Below, piece by piece: positions 1 to 7,643 of a stretch of DNA of 45,526 nt. The notes under the pieces are model-generated. The model ran no database searches. It saw only the letters and a program-made list of their open reading frames with translations, and had not been told where the DNA came from. The stretch covers positions 1-45,526 of the forward strand of contig CAIRBF010000061.1 of the NCBI GenBank assembly GCA_903876715.1, in the 5' to 3' direction. A program made the position numbers and the translations under genes. This DNA is from an uncultured beta proteobacterium. GTDB lineage: Bacteria; Pseudomonadota; Gammaproteobacteria; Burkholderiales; Burkholderiaceae_C. Within the stretch, counting starts at the first letter, position 1. The number at the start of each line of letters is the position of its first letter.

Positions 1-513
1 CGCCGGGGCGGCGCGCGCAGCCACGACCTGAGCGTGCAGGGCGTGGTGTCGAAGGATGGCACCTCCTACCTGGTGGCCTGCAAGGGTCTGGACGACGCCT
101 TCTTCGTCTACGCCGTGCACCGCATCCAGGCCGCGGAGGTGCTGCCAGCGCGTGCCGTGGACCGTGCCGACTTCGACCTCGAGTCCTATATCGCGGCCAC
201 GCACCGCATGAGCTTCACCGACGGCAACGGCCGCGCGGTAGCGCTGGAGCTGCGCGTGGCCCCCGAGGGGCTGTGGCACTTCAGTGAGCGCCCTCTGTGC
301 GAGAACCAGCACATCGATCCCCAGCCCGGCGGTGACGGCCGCCACGGCGTCACCGCCACGCTGCCGATGAGCGAGATGCTGGTGCCCTTTCTGCTGAGCC
401 TGGGCGAGAGCGTCGAGGTGGCCGGCCCAGCGGAACTGCGCGCCGAGGTCGCGCGCCGGGTGCAGGCGACGGCACGGCACTACGCGGGCGCGCCAACTGC
501 AGACGGACCGTGA
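1..513 (+). CDS. WYL-domain transcriptional regulator, C-terminal part (5' end outside window)
   Basis: The frame is open from the first base, so only the last 170 or so residues are present and the N-terminal helix-turn-helix is missing. What is visible is the WYL core followed by its C-terminal extension: a strand-rich segment containing FFVYAVHRIQAAEVL, then a beta block with ELRV and a segment reading RPLCENQHI, which matches the usual P-L-x-x-x-Q step in WYL proteins. The end (VARRVQATARHY) looks like the final helix of this family. Members usually sense a small ligand or nucleic acid through the WYL fold and regulate adjacent genes. It ends 22 nt from the convergent end of the 52-residue gene. 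Family assignment is fairly firm; the target is unknown. Confidence 0.75.
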   Translation, partial: RRGGARSHDLSVQGVVSKDGTSYLVACKGLDDAFFVYAVHRIQAAEVLPARAVDRADFDLESYIAATHRMSFTDGNGRAVALELRVAPEGLWHFSERPLCENQHIDPQPGGDGRHGVTATLPMSEMLVPFLLSLGESVEVAGPAELRAEVARRVQATARHYAGAPTADGP

Positions 514-535
514 GCGCCCGGCGGCTCGGTCGGGT

Positions 536-694
536 TCAGGAGATGCGCTGCATCACCATCACCCGGCCGGCGCCGTACTGCGCCTCGGCAAGGTCCTTGG
601 CCTCGAGCATGTTGTTCGCGTAGATGGCGCTGTGGACGAGCTGGCCACCACCCAGGCGGACGATGATGGACCACTTGTAGACGGGCACGGACAT
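536..694 (-). CDS. small conserved-looking hypothetical protein, 52 aa
   Basis: A complete short gene on the minus strand, ATG at 694-692 to TGA at 538-536. It is preceded by a strong Shine-Dalgarno, GCAGGAG, eight to nine bases before the ATG, which is much of the case for it being real. The product starts MSVPVYKWSIIVRLGGGQ and ends with AKDLAEAQYGAGRVMVMQ. The pattern of a beta strand, a turn, a second strand, a helix rich in Ala/Glu and a last strand suggests a compact alpha-beta fold with no membrane segment. I do not recognise a function. It lies between a WYL regulator (convergent) and a methyltransferase (divergent). Confidence 0.65.
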   Translation of the reverse strand: MSVPVYKWSIIVRLGGGQLVHSAIYANNMLEAKDLAEAQYGAGRVMVMQRIS

Positions 695-835
695 GGGCTT
701 GCTCCTGCAAAGGTGAGGGTTGAGGGAGCCAGGCGGCCGAAGGGCCTGCGCTGGCCGGGCAGGAGAGCAGTCTCGGGGGGAGGGGTGTCAGAAGTTGTCG
801 CCTCGAAGTCCGCGCAGGTGCCGTGGACCGCCGTC

Positions 836-861
836 GCCAGGACGCCGGTCCGGCGTCTGGC
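836..861. repeat. GC-rich dyad between divergent genes, candidate operator
   Basis: GACGCCGG and CCGGCGTC flank a single T (841-857). The dyad extends by a further four pairs (GCCA at 836-839, TGGC at 858-861) if G840 is bulged. It sits in the 256-nt gap between the 52-aa gene (start 694) and the methyltransferase (start 951). No T tract follows on either strand, so an operator or mRNA hairpin is likelier than a terminator. The rest of the gap shows nothing clear. Confidence 0.4.
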
Positions 862-950
862 GCCGCGCATCGCCAGCGACAGCGTCTGTCGCCCTCGGAC
901 GCCACACTGCCGGCCCCGGCACCCCACCGCCCACCACCGCAGGACATCCC

Positions 951-1646
951 ATGCCCCTCACTGCCTTCGGACGCGCCCTGCTGGCCGCCGCCCAGGGCCG
1001 ACCTCAGGCCGTCCAACTGTCATGGGACGGCGCCGGGCCCGTGCGCCACCCCTGCGGCGACTACCTCGAAGTGCGTGACGACGAGGTGCTGCTGCTGGAC
1101 GAGATCGCCCTGCCGCCCGGCGCTGCGGTGCTGGACATCGGCTGCGGCCTGGGCCGGCACCTGCGCCACCTGCGCCGGCGGCACCCCGGGGCCCGGCTGT
1201 TCGGCGTGGACCGGTGCGACGGACTGCGCGCGCACTGCGAGCAGGTCATCCCCGGGCCGGCCCGCTTCTTCGCGACGGCGGACGCCCTGCCCCACGGCCA
1301 GCGCTATGACCTGATCCTGCTGCTGGGCAACGGGCTCGGGATCTTCGGCGCGGAGGCCAATGCGCGCGCCGGGCTGGGCCGCCTGCTCGACGCGCTGGCG
1401 CCGGGCGGCTGCGTGCTGCTCGAGACCGGCCAGCAGCCGGGCTGCGACTACCGCGCCAGCGCGGTGGAGATCGCCTGGCGCGGCCACCGTGACGGCCCCT
1501 TCATCTGGGGCGGCGGCACGCGCGCCTGGCTGCGCGACACGGTGAACTCGCTGGGCGCCCGCTGCGAGTTGCATCCGAGCGAGGCGCCGGGCAGGCTGTT
1601 CTTCCTGGCCCGGGTCTGGCGCGCAGCCGGGGGCATCGATCCCTGA
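951..1646 (+). CDS. class I SAM-dependent methyltransferase
   Basis: A 231-residue protein, using the ATG at 951 because the Rossmann fold begins soon after it and the upstream part of the open frame is low-complexity Arg/Pro translation. The SAM-binding motif I is LDIGCGLGRHLRHL at about residues 61-74, followed by an acidic motif II (LFGVDRCDG), motif III (ATADALP) and a motif IV-like stretch (YDLILLLGNGLGIFG). The motif after it (LAPGGCVLLE) is typical of small-molecule methyltransferases. The C-terminal third (WGGGTRAWLRDT onward) carries substrate specificity and gives no clue. The acceptor is unknown. The stop lies 52 nt before the ADP-ribosylglycohydrolase fusion, so the two are probably cotranscribed. 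Confidence 0.8.
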   Translation: MPLTAFGRALLAAAQGRPQAVQLSWDGAGPVRHPCGDYLEVRDDEVLLLDEIALPPGAAVLDIGCGLGRHLRHLRRRHPGARLFGVDRCDGLRAHCEQVIPGPARFFATADALPHGQRYDLILLLGNGLGIFGAEANARAGLGRLLDALAPGGCVLLETGQQPGCDYRASAVEIAWRGHRDGPFIWGGGTRAWLRDTVNSLGARCELHPSEAPGRLFFLARVWRAAGGIDP

Positions 1647-1698
1647 GCACCCTGCCGATTCCACCCAAGCACCCCACGCATCCGAAGGACATCAACCC

Positions 1699-3171
1699 AT
1701 GCCCCTGCACACCCCCCTGCCCCCGGTTCCCGCGCTTTCCCCGCCCGAGATCCAGCGTGTCCTCGGCACCGTGCTCGGCGCCGCGGTGGGCGACGCGCTC
1801 GGGGCGCCCTTCGAGTTCGGCCCCGCGGGGGCGTGGTCGGCCCGCTTCGCCCGGCCCCTGCACGGCGCGCGCACCGAAATGGTGGGCGGCGGCCCCTTCG
1901 GCTGGGCCCCGGGCGAGTTCACCGACGACACGCAGATGGCGCTGGCCCTGGCGCTCGCGCTGCAGGCCGCCGGCGGCTACGACCCCGACGTGGTTTGGCA
2001 GCACTGGCGCGCCTGGGCCGGGGACGCGGCGGACGTCGGCCTCACCACGCGTCACGCGCTGGACTTCGCCGACTGGCGCGAGGTCGAGCACCCCGACCCC
2101 GAACGCACCGCCGCCAACGGCGCGCTGATGCGCGCCTTCGTGCTCGCCCCGGCGCTGCTGGCCCTGCCCCGCGAGCGCGCGCAGGCCGTGGTCCTGCATC
2201 AGGCCGCATTGACGCACCCGCACCCGGCCGCCGCCTGGGGCGCCTGGCTGGTGGTGGCGATGATTCGCAGCGCCATCCGCGGGGGCGACATGTTCCACGC
2301 GCTCGAGCACGAACTCGCGGCGCTGCCGCCGCTGCAGGCCGCGCCCTTCCGGCTGACGCTGCAGCCAGGCTGGCACCCCAGCCTGCCGCACCCGGGCAAC
2401 GGCAGCGTCTGGGGCTGCCTGGCGCAAGCGGTGTGGGCGGTGCGCTCGACGGCCCGCTACGCCGACGCCGTGCGCGCCGCGGTGGACCTGGGCGGCGACA
2501 CCGACACCGTGGCCTGCGTGGCCGGCGCCCTGGCGGGGGCACGGCACGGCGTGCAGGCCATCCCCTCGCGCTGGGTCACAGCAGTGCACGGCCGCCTGCG
2601 CGGGCCCGCAGGCGAGCATCGGTTCGACAACGCCGGCCTGCAGCACCTGGCGCTGCGCCTGGCCGGGCAGGAGCCCGTGGCCGAGCAGCCACCCGAGCCG
2701 GCTGCCGGCCCCGCCGAGGTGGCGCCCGGGCTGCACGCCGCCAACCTCGCCGGCGCCTCGGGTGCGCCCGCCGACTGGGCCGTGGTCTCGCTGTGCCGCA
2801 CAGGCACGCGCTTCGCCGGCCACGCAGTGCGGCGGCAGGTCTACATGGTCGACCAAGCCGGCGGCCACAACGAGGCCCTGGCCGAGGGCCTGCGCGACGT
2901 GCTCGACAGCGTCGACGCCTTCCTCGCCGAGGGCCGCCGCGTCGTCGTCCATTGCCACGGCGGCCGCAGCCGCACCGCGCTCGTGCTCAAGGCCTGGCGC
3001 ATGCGCCACACCCGCTGCACCGAGCGCGAGGCGCACGACTGGCTCAGCGCCCAGTGGCCGCTCGCGCAGCGGCTGAACGAGGACTTCACGCATATGCTGC
3101 GCCAAGGCGAAGGCGATGTCGGCGTTCAGGGGGGACCGGAGGCGGGACGCGCCGGTGCATTCCTGCCGTAG
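1699..3171 (+). CDS. ADP-ribosylglycohydrolase fused to a C-terminal dual-specificity/tyrosine phosphatase domain
   Basis: The protein has 490 residues in two domains. Residues 20-310 are an ADP-ribosylglycohydrolase (DraG/ARH family): a GAAVGDALGAPFEF entry, a TDDTQ motif at about 75-79 and a GGDTDT motif at 265-270, which together supply the acidic residues that hold the two magnesium ions. After a Pro/Ala-rich linker (about 310-345), residues 350-470 are a cysteine phosphatase. Its P-loop is HCHGGRSR, a CX5R signature with Cys419 and Arg425. The family removes ADP-ribose from proteins or small molecules; the phosphatase could act on a phosphorylated ADP-ribose product or on a protein, which is inference. 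The ATG follows a GAAGGA ribosome site. No signal peptide, so cytosolic. Confidence 0.85.
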   Translation: MPLHTPLPPVPALSPPEIQRVLGTVLGAAVGDALGAPFEFGPAGAWSARFARPLHGARTEMVGGGPFGWAPGEFTDDTQMALALALALQAAGGYDPDVVWQHWRAWAGDAADVGLTTRHALDFADWREVEHPDPERTAANGALMRAFVLAPALLALPRERAQAVVLHQAALTHPHPAAAWGAWLVVAMIRSAIRGGDMFHALEHELAALPPLQAAPFRLTLQPGWHPSLPHPGNGSVWGCLAQAVWAVRSTARYADAVRAAVDLGGDTDTVACVAGALAGARHGVQAIPSRWVTAVHGRLRGPAGEHRFDNAGLQHLALRLAGQEPVAEQPPEPAAGPAEVAPGLHAANLAGASGAPADWAVVSLCRTGTRFAGHAVRRQVYMVDQAGGHNEALAEGLRDVLDSVDAFLAEGRRVVVHCHGGRSRTALVLKAWRMRHTRCTEREAHDWLSAQWPLAQRLNEDFTHMLRQGEGDVGVQGGPEAGRAGAFLP

Positions 3172-3207
3172 CCGCCACGCGCGGACCGTGACTTGTGGGC
3201 CGCGGGT

Positions 3208-3259
3208 GATCTTTCCTCGGTGAGCCTGGCGGAATGAACTACCGCAAGCCGGAAAGATC
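3208..3259. repeat. 9-bp inverted repeat in the gap before the Bug/dioxygenase operon
   Basis: GATCTTTCC (3208-3216) and GGAAAGATC (3251-3259) are perfectly complementary across 34 nt. A TTGACA hexamer follows at 3280-3285, but no good -10 box lies 16-18 nt downstream of it. A regulatory role for the 3172-3385 gap is possible and unproven. Confidence 0.25.
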
Positions 3260-3385
3260 GGCCCTTGCGCAGCGCCCCCTTGACATTCAGAATCGGTGTC
3301 GGCTGGTGGCTCGCCGGCCCGGACTTCTCAGCACGGCAGCATCGATCGACATCGACGCGTCGGCACATCAAGAAAAGGGAATCCC

Positions 3386-4354
3386 ATGCCCTCCAGGAGA
3401 CAAGTCGTCGCCCGCCTCGGCGCTTCGGCCGCAGCGCTGGCCATGCCGGCGCTGCGCGCACAGGACGCCCGGCCCTTGCGCATCGTCATCCCCTTCGCCG
3501 CCGGCGGCAGCTCGGACGCCATGGCGCGGCTGCTGGCCACGCCATTGCAGGCCGAGCTCGGTCGTCCGGTGATCGTCGACCCGACGCCCGGCGGCAGCGG
3601 CCTACTCGCGGCGCGCAAGCTGCTCAACGCCCCGGCCGACGGCACGATGCTGCTGAACATCTCGCCCACGACGATGATCATCCTGCCGAAGACGACGAAG
3701 ATCGGCTTCGACCCGCACGAAGAATTCGTGCCCGTGACCAACATGGGTTCCAACCCGCTGGTGCTGGGCGTGCACCGATCGGTGCCCGTGACGACACTGG
3801 GCGAGTTCATCGACTGGGTGAAGGCGCGCCCGGCGAAATCCGTGAACTACGCCTCGGGCGGCACAGGCACCTCCACCCATCTGGTGGCCGAGCTGTTCTT
3901 CAGGCGTGCCGGGCTGCAACTGAACCACGTGCCCTACAAGGGCGGCGCGCCCGCGCTCCAGGACCTGCTCGCGGGCCATGTGTCGGCCTACTTCGGCAAC
4001 CCGGCGGAGTTCCTGGCGCACCTGGGCAGCGGCCACATCCGCGTGCTCGCCACCTCGGGCGAGAAGCGCCTGCCAGAGCTGCCCAACACCCCGGCGCTGA
4101 ACGAATCCATCCCCAACCTCTCGCTCGTCACCTGGAACGGCCTGGCCTTCCGCAAGGGCACGGCTCGGGAGGACGTCGAACGCGCGTCGCTGGCGGTGCA
4201 GAAAGTCTCGCGCCTGCCCGACTACATCGCCGGCATGCACAAGATCGGCATCTCGCCCATCGGCGACTCGCCCGCGCAGTTCGCGGCGACGATCCGGCGC
4301 GACCGCCTGCTGTGGGACGAAGCGATCGAATTGGCCGGCCTCAAGCCCGAGTGA
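3386..4354 (+). CDS. Bug/TctC-family periplasmic solute-binding protein
   Basis: The 322-residue product begins with a signal sequence (MPSRRQVVARLGASAAALA, cleavage expected near LRAQ). The double Arg at its start makes Tat export possible as well as Sec. The mature part opens with PLRIVIPFAAGGSSDAMAR, the classic Bug/TctC start, and later has NPLVLGV, YASGGTGTSTHL and HVPYKGGAPALQDL, all signatures of this fold, which usually binds a carboxylate. ATG 3386 is chosen for the AAAAGGGA site just upstream; an upstream ATG at 3296 would bury the signal peptide. No permease genes (TctA/TctB) follow, so it is one of the many orphan receptors of Burkholderiales. It leads an operon of catabolic genes whose substrate it probably captures. 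Confidence 0.9.
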   Translation: MPSRRQVVARLGASAAALAMPALRAQDARPLRIVIPFAAGGSSDAMARLLATPLQAELGRPVIVDPTPGGSGLLAARKLLNAPADGTMLLNISPTTMIILPKTTKIGFDPHEEFVPVTNMGSNPLVLGVHRSVPVTTLGEFIDWVKARPAKSVNYASGGTGTSTHLVAELFFRRAGLQLNHVPYKGGAPALQDLLAGHVSAYFGNPAEFLAHLGSGHIRVLATSGEKRLPELPNTPALNESIPNLSLVTWNGLAFRKGTAREDVERASLAVQKVSRLPDYIAGMHKIGISPIGDSPAQFAATIRRDRLLWDEAIELAGLKPE

Positions 4355-5418
4355 ACCTCGACCACACCCCCGGCCCGCTCGCCGACGGGCGTGCCGACTG
4401 GCGCCCGCCGGACGTGCGGGACGACCCGGCGCTCGAACACACGCTGTCGCCGGCGGAGGTCGCCACACTGGAGCGGACGCTCGCACGTTCGCTCGCCAGT
4501 GGCATCGCGCTGGACGACCTGGACGCGAGCCACTTCCCGCTGCCCGGCTTCGAGCCCTTGTTCGAGCGCCTGCGGCGCGAACTCGAGACCGGCCGCGGGA
4601 TGTTCCTGCTGCGGGGCTTCCCGGTGGATCGTCACTCCAAGGATGCGCTGCGCCACCTCTACGTGGGCTTCAGCCGCCACCTGGGGCCGACGCTGGCGCA
4701 GAGCCGCGGCGGCGACCACCTGGGTGACGTGCGCAACCTGAACGTCGATGTCAACAGCCCGCGCGGGCGCGCCTACACGAGCAAGCAGAAGCTCACTTTC
4801 CATGCCGACCAGGCCGACGTGGTGGGGCTGCTCGTGCTGCGCGTGGCCAAGGCCGGCGGCCTGAGCATGCTGGCCAGCGCGCTGGCCATCCGCAACGAGA
4901 TCGCGCGCACCCGGTCCGACCTGTTGCACGTCTTGCACCAGCCCATCGGCTGGAGCTGGCAGGAGCAGCAGCCCACGGGCGCGTCGGGCTGGTACAGCCA
5001 GCCCATCTACACCGAACGCGACGGGCGGTTCTCGAGCTGCTACATCCGCACCCACATCGTCTCGGCCCAGCGCTTCGAGGCCGTGCCGAGGCTGACGCCG
5101 CTGCAGATCGAGGCGATGGACCTGATCGACCGCCTCGCGCACAGCCCGGAGTTCCACATCGCGGCGATGTTCCAGCCCGGCGACCTGCAGTTCCTGAACA
5201 ACCACGTGATCCTGCACTCGCGCACCGCCTTCGAGGACCACGACGAGCCCGACCGGCAGCGCCACCTGCTGCGCATCTGGCTGGCGGTGCGCAACAGCCG
5301 CCCGCTGCACGAGAGCCGGCGCGCCTTCTACCGTGAGGTCGCGCCGGGCGCCTTGCGCGGCGGCTACACGGCACGCGACGGCCGCCGCGTGTACGAGACG
5401 ACCGCCGCGATGACCTGA
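4351..5418 (+). CDS. TauD/TfdA-family Fe(II)/2-oxoglutarate-type dioxygenase
   Basis: The start is a GTG that overlaps the previous stop (GTGA), giving 355 residues, and no alternative ATG lies close by. The double-stranded beta-helix core shows the iron facial triad: FHADQ places His151 and Asp153, and LHSRTAFED places the distal His289. RHLLRIWL gives the conserved Arg308 that usually holds the 2-oxoglutarate carboxylate. This branch resembles the taurine/2,4-D and gamma-butyrobetaine hydroxylases, whose members hydroxylate a carbon next to an acid, amine or ether. It is translationally coupled to the Bug receptor, which suggests it carries out the first oxidation of the imported compound (inference). 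Confidence 0.85.
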   Translation: MNLDHTPGPLADGRADWRPPDVRDDPALEHTLSPAEVATLERTLARSLASGIALDDLDASHFPLPGFEPLFERLRRELETGRGMFLLRGFPVDRHSKDALRHLYVGFSRHLGPTLAQSRGGDHLGDVRNLNVDVNSPRGRAYTSKQKLTFHADQADVVGLLVLRVAKAGGLSMLASALAIRNEIARTRSDLLHVLHQPIGWSWQEQQPTGASGWYSQPIYTERDGRFSSCYIRTHIVSAQRFEAVPRLTPLQIEAMDLIDRLAHSPEFHIAAMFQPGDLQFLNNHVILHSRTAFEDHDEPDRQRHLLRIWLAVRNSRPLHESRRAFYREVAPGALRGGYTARDGRRVYETTAAMT

Positions 5419-5441
5419 GCGCCCGAGGACGACCGCTGCCG

Positions 5442-5876
5442 ATGAAAGTGAACCGCGTCGCGCACATCGCCGTCGCCGCCGAGCGGCTGGAGGCGGTCCA
5501 GGCCGTCTTCGGCGACCTGCTGGGCCTGCCGGTGCTGAAGGAGGACCGGTTCGCCTCGGGCACCCGCATGGCGATGTACGAAGCCGGCAACCTGCACGTC
5601 GAGGTGTTGCACAACGCCGCGCCCGACTCGCTGCCCGGGGCCTTCGTGCAGGCGCGGGGCAGCGGCTTCTTCCACATCTGCCTGGAGGTCGACGACTTGG
5701 CCGAAGCCCTGGCTGAACTCGCCGCCAAGGGGGTGCGCATCCACCCCCGGTCGCCGCGGCACGGCGCCGCCGGCCACCCCGTGGCCTTCCTGGACCCCGA
5801 CACCACCGGGGGCTTGCTGCTCGAACTGGCCCAGTCCCCGCACCCCGATGGACAACACCCTGCACACCCCGCCTGA
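5442..5876 (+). CDS. VOC-superfamily protein (glyoxalase I / methylmalonyl-CoA epimerase-like)
   Basis: 144 residues with two beta-alpha-beta-beta-beta modules. The metal ligands expected of the superfamily are visible: the early His in VAHIAV, the Glu in HVEVL, the His in FFHICLEVDD and the final Glu in LLLEL. The HIAVAAERLEAV opening and GVRIHPRSPRHGAAG loop most resemble methylmalonyl-CoA epimerases, but no CoA gene is nearby, so an epimerase, isomerase or ring-opening lyase of the pathway is equally possible. It starts 23 nt after the dioxygenase and its last 29 nt overlap the next gene. Confidence 0.75.
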   Translation: MKVNRVAHIAVAAERLEAVQAVFGDLLGLPVLKEDRFASGTRMAMYEAGNLHVEVLHNAAPDSLPGAFVQARGSGFFHICLEVDDLAEALAELAAKGVRIHPRSPRHGAAGHPVAFLDPDTTGGLLLELAQSPHPDGQHPAHPA

Positions 5877-6627
5877 AGAACGCCCCGTGCTGTTGCTGGT
5901 CGGCGCCGGCCTGGGCATCGGACGCGCCATCGCCCGGCGCGCCACGGCGCGCGGCTTCGCGCTCGCGGCCTGCGACATCGACGTCGGCGCGCTGGATGCG
6001 CTGCGGCCCGAGCTGGCCCCGGACGCCTTGCTCGGCCAGGCTGACATCGTCGACGCCGGCAGCGTCCAGGGCTTCGTTCACGCCGCGCTGGAGCGCTTCG
6101 GCCGCATCGACGCCGTGATCAGCAATGCCGGCGGCATGATCTCGCTCGTGCACGAGGGCGCGGTGGCGGCCAACATCCGGCCCTTCCGCGACATCCCGGC
6201 GAAGGACTGGAAGCCTATCATCGACCTGAACCTGTACGGGCCGCTGAACGTGGCGCACGCCGTGCTGCCAGCGATGCTGGAGCGAGGCCGCGGGCGCATC
6301 GTGTTCATCTCCTCCGTGTCGGGGCTGACCGGCGGCGCCGGCCTGAGCGTGTACGCGGCCGCCAAGGGCGCCGTCCATGCCTTCGCCAAGTCGCTGGCGC
6401 GCGAGGTGACGGCCGCGGGCGTCTCGGTGAACTGCGTCGCCCCGGGCGCGGTGGCCACGCGCGCCTTTCCGGAGGGCTCACCCTCGATCGAGCGCCGCCT
6501 GCGCAGCGTGTCGATCGGCCGCCTGGGCCAGCCCGAGGAGATCGCCGAGGTGGCGGTCTACGTGGCGGTGGACGCGCCGCCCTACCTGAGCGGGGAGATC
6601 ATCTCCGTCTCGGGCGGCCCGCCGTGA
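5848..6627 (+). CDS. SDR-family NAD(P)-dependent oxidoreductase
   Basis: A 259-residue classical short-chain dehydrogenase. The cofactor motif GAGLGIG is at residues 19-25, an Asp follows strand 2 (CDID, about 43-45), which favours NAD(H). NAG is at 93-95 and the catalytic triad is Ser156, Tyr169 and Lys173 (VYAAAK). The end LSGEIISVSGGPP is the usual SDR tail. It overlaps the VOC gene by 29 nt and the next dehydrogenase by 4 nt (GTGA), so translation is coupled. It probably oxidises an alcohol made by the dioxygenase step; the substrate itself cannot be read from the sequence. Confidence 0.88.
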   Translation: MDNTLHTPPEERPVLLLVGAGLGIGRAIARRATARGFALAACDIDVGALDALRPELAPDALLGQADIVDAGSVQGFVHAALERFGRIDAVISNAGGMISLVHEGAVAANIRPFRDIPAKDWKPIIDLNLYGPLNVAHAVLPAMLERGRGRIVFISSVSGLTGGAGLSVYAAAKGAVHAFAKSLAREVTAAGVSVNCVAPGAVATRAFPEGSPSIERRLRSVSIGRLGQPEEIAEVAVYVAVDAPPYLSGEIISVSGGPP

Positions 6628-7643
6628 CGGGGCAGCCCGGCACGGACGCGGTGGGCCACGCGGACGCCGGCGCGGTGAAAGCCCGTCTTAGCGTCGCGGC
6701 AGCGTCGCCGTCGTTCTGCGAGCACCCGGCCCTGTGCGCCGAGCTGCGCGCGCTGTTCCCGCAGGCGCGCTTGAACACCTCGTTGCGACGCCTGCACGGT
6801 GACGAGCTGGTCGAATTTCTGCAAGGCAGCGACGTGGCCATCGTCGGCCTGGAGGCGATGACCGCCTCGGTCATCGCCAGGCTGCCCGAGTTGAAGATCA
6901 TCGCCAAGCTCGGCACCGGCGTGGACATGCTCGACGGCGCGGCCATGGCCGCGCGCGGCATCCGCCTGGGCTGGAAGCCCGGCGCCAACGCGCTGTCCAT
7001 CGCCGAGCTGGTGATCGCGTTCGCGCTCGTGGCGCTGCGCAACATGGGCATCACCAACCTCGCGCTGCGCCAGCGCGGCGACCTCACGCGACGCATGGGG
7101 CGGTTGCTGAGCGGCCGGGTCTTCGGCCTGCACGGCTGCGGGCACATCGGCCAGCACGTGGTGCGCCTGCTCGCCCCCTTCGGCTGCCAGGTGCTGGCCT
7201 GTGACATCGCCGACCGCGCCGACTTCTACGCCGCCCACGGCGTGCAGGCGGTGGGCTTCGACGAACTGCTCGGGCGGTCGGAGGTGCTGTCGCTGCACAT
7301 CCCGCTCACCCCGGCCACCCGCGGCCTGTACGACCGCCAGGTGCTGGCCCGCCTGCGGCCGGACTGCGTGCTGATCAACACCGCGCGCGGCGAGCTCGTC
7401 GACGAGGCTGCCCTGCACGAGCGCCTGAGCGCGGGCGCGCTGGCCGGCGCCTGCGCCGACGTCTTCGCCAGTGAACCGGCCTTCGACTCGCCGCTGATCG
7501 CCCTGCCCAACTTCTTCGGCACGCCCCACATCGGCGGCAGCGCCGCCGAGGCCCGCCTGGCCATGGGGCGGATCGCGCTGCAGGGCATCTTCGACAACTT
7601 CGTGCCCACCCCGGGCCTGCCGCCTTTCGATGAACCAGCCTGA
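6624..7643 (+). CDS. D-isomer-specific 2-hydroxyacid dehydrogenase
   Basis: A 339-residue protein of the phosphoglycerate/hydroxypyruvate dehydrogenase family, started at GTG 6624 overlapping the SDR stop. The nucleotide-binding motif GCGHIGQHV is in the middle of the chain. The catalytic Arg is in INTARGELVDEAAL, the Glu in DVFASEP and the His in TPHIGGSAAEA, in the order and spacing of the family. The acid after strand 2 (CDIAD) suggests NAD. It interconverts a 2-oxo acid and a D-2-hydroxy acid and presumably handles a late intermediate of this operon. The first 25 or so residues are low-complexity, so the true start could be slightly downstream. Confidence 0.88.
   Translation: MTGQPGTDAVGHADAGAVKARLSVAAASPSFCEHPALCAELRALFPQARLNTSLRRLHGDELVEFLQGSDVAIVGLEAMTASVIARLPELKIIAKLGTGVDMLDGAAMAARGIRLGWKPGANALSIAELVIAFALVALRNMGITNLALRQRGDLTRRMGRLLSGRVFGLHGCGHIGQHVVRLLAPFGCQVLACDIADRADFYAAHGVQAVGFDELLGRSEVLSLHIPLTPATRGLYDRQVLARLRPDCVLINTARGELVDEAALHERLSAGALAGACADVFASEPAFDSPLIALPNFFGTPHIGGSAAEARLAMGRIALQGIFDNFVPTPGLPPFDEPA

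Noticed and set aside
1501-3105. 534-codon minus-strand frame
   Set aside because: Antisense to the ARH/phosphatase gene and methyltransferase; no recognisable motifs and no ribosome site.
3265-4350. N-terminal extension of the dioxygenase frame
   Set aside because: This part overlaps the Bug gene and is Arg/Pro-rich. The real start is the GTG at 4351 coupled to the previous stop.
4222-6378. 718-codon open frame on the minus strand
   Set aside because: It lies antisense to the dioxygenase, VOC and SDR genes, whose motifs are all intact. Its translation is low-complexity (Arg, Gly, Ala, His) as expected for GC-rich shadow frames.
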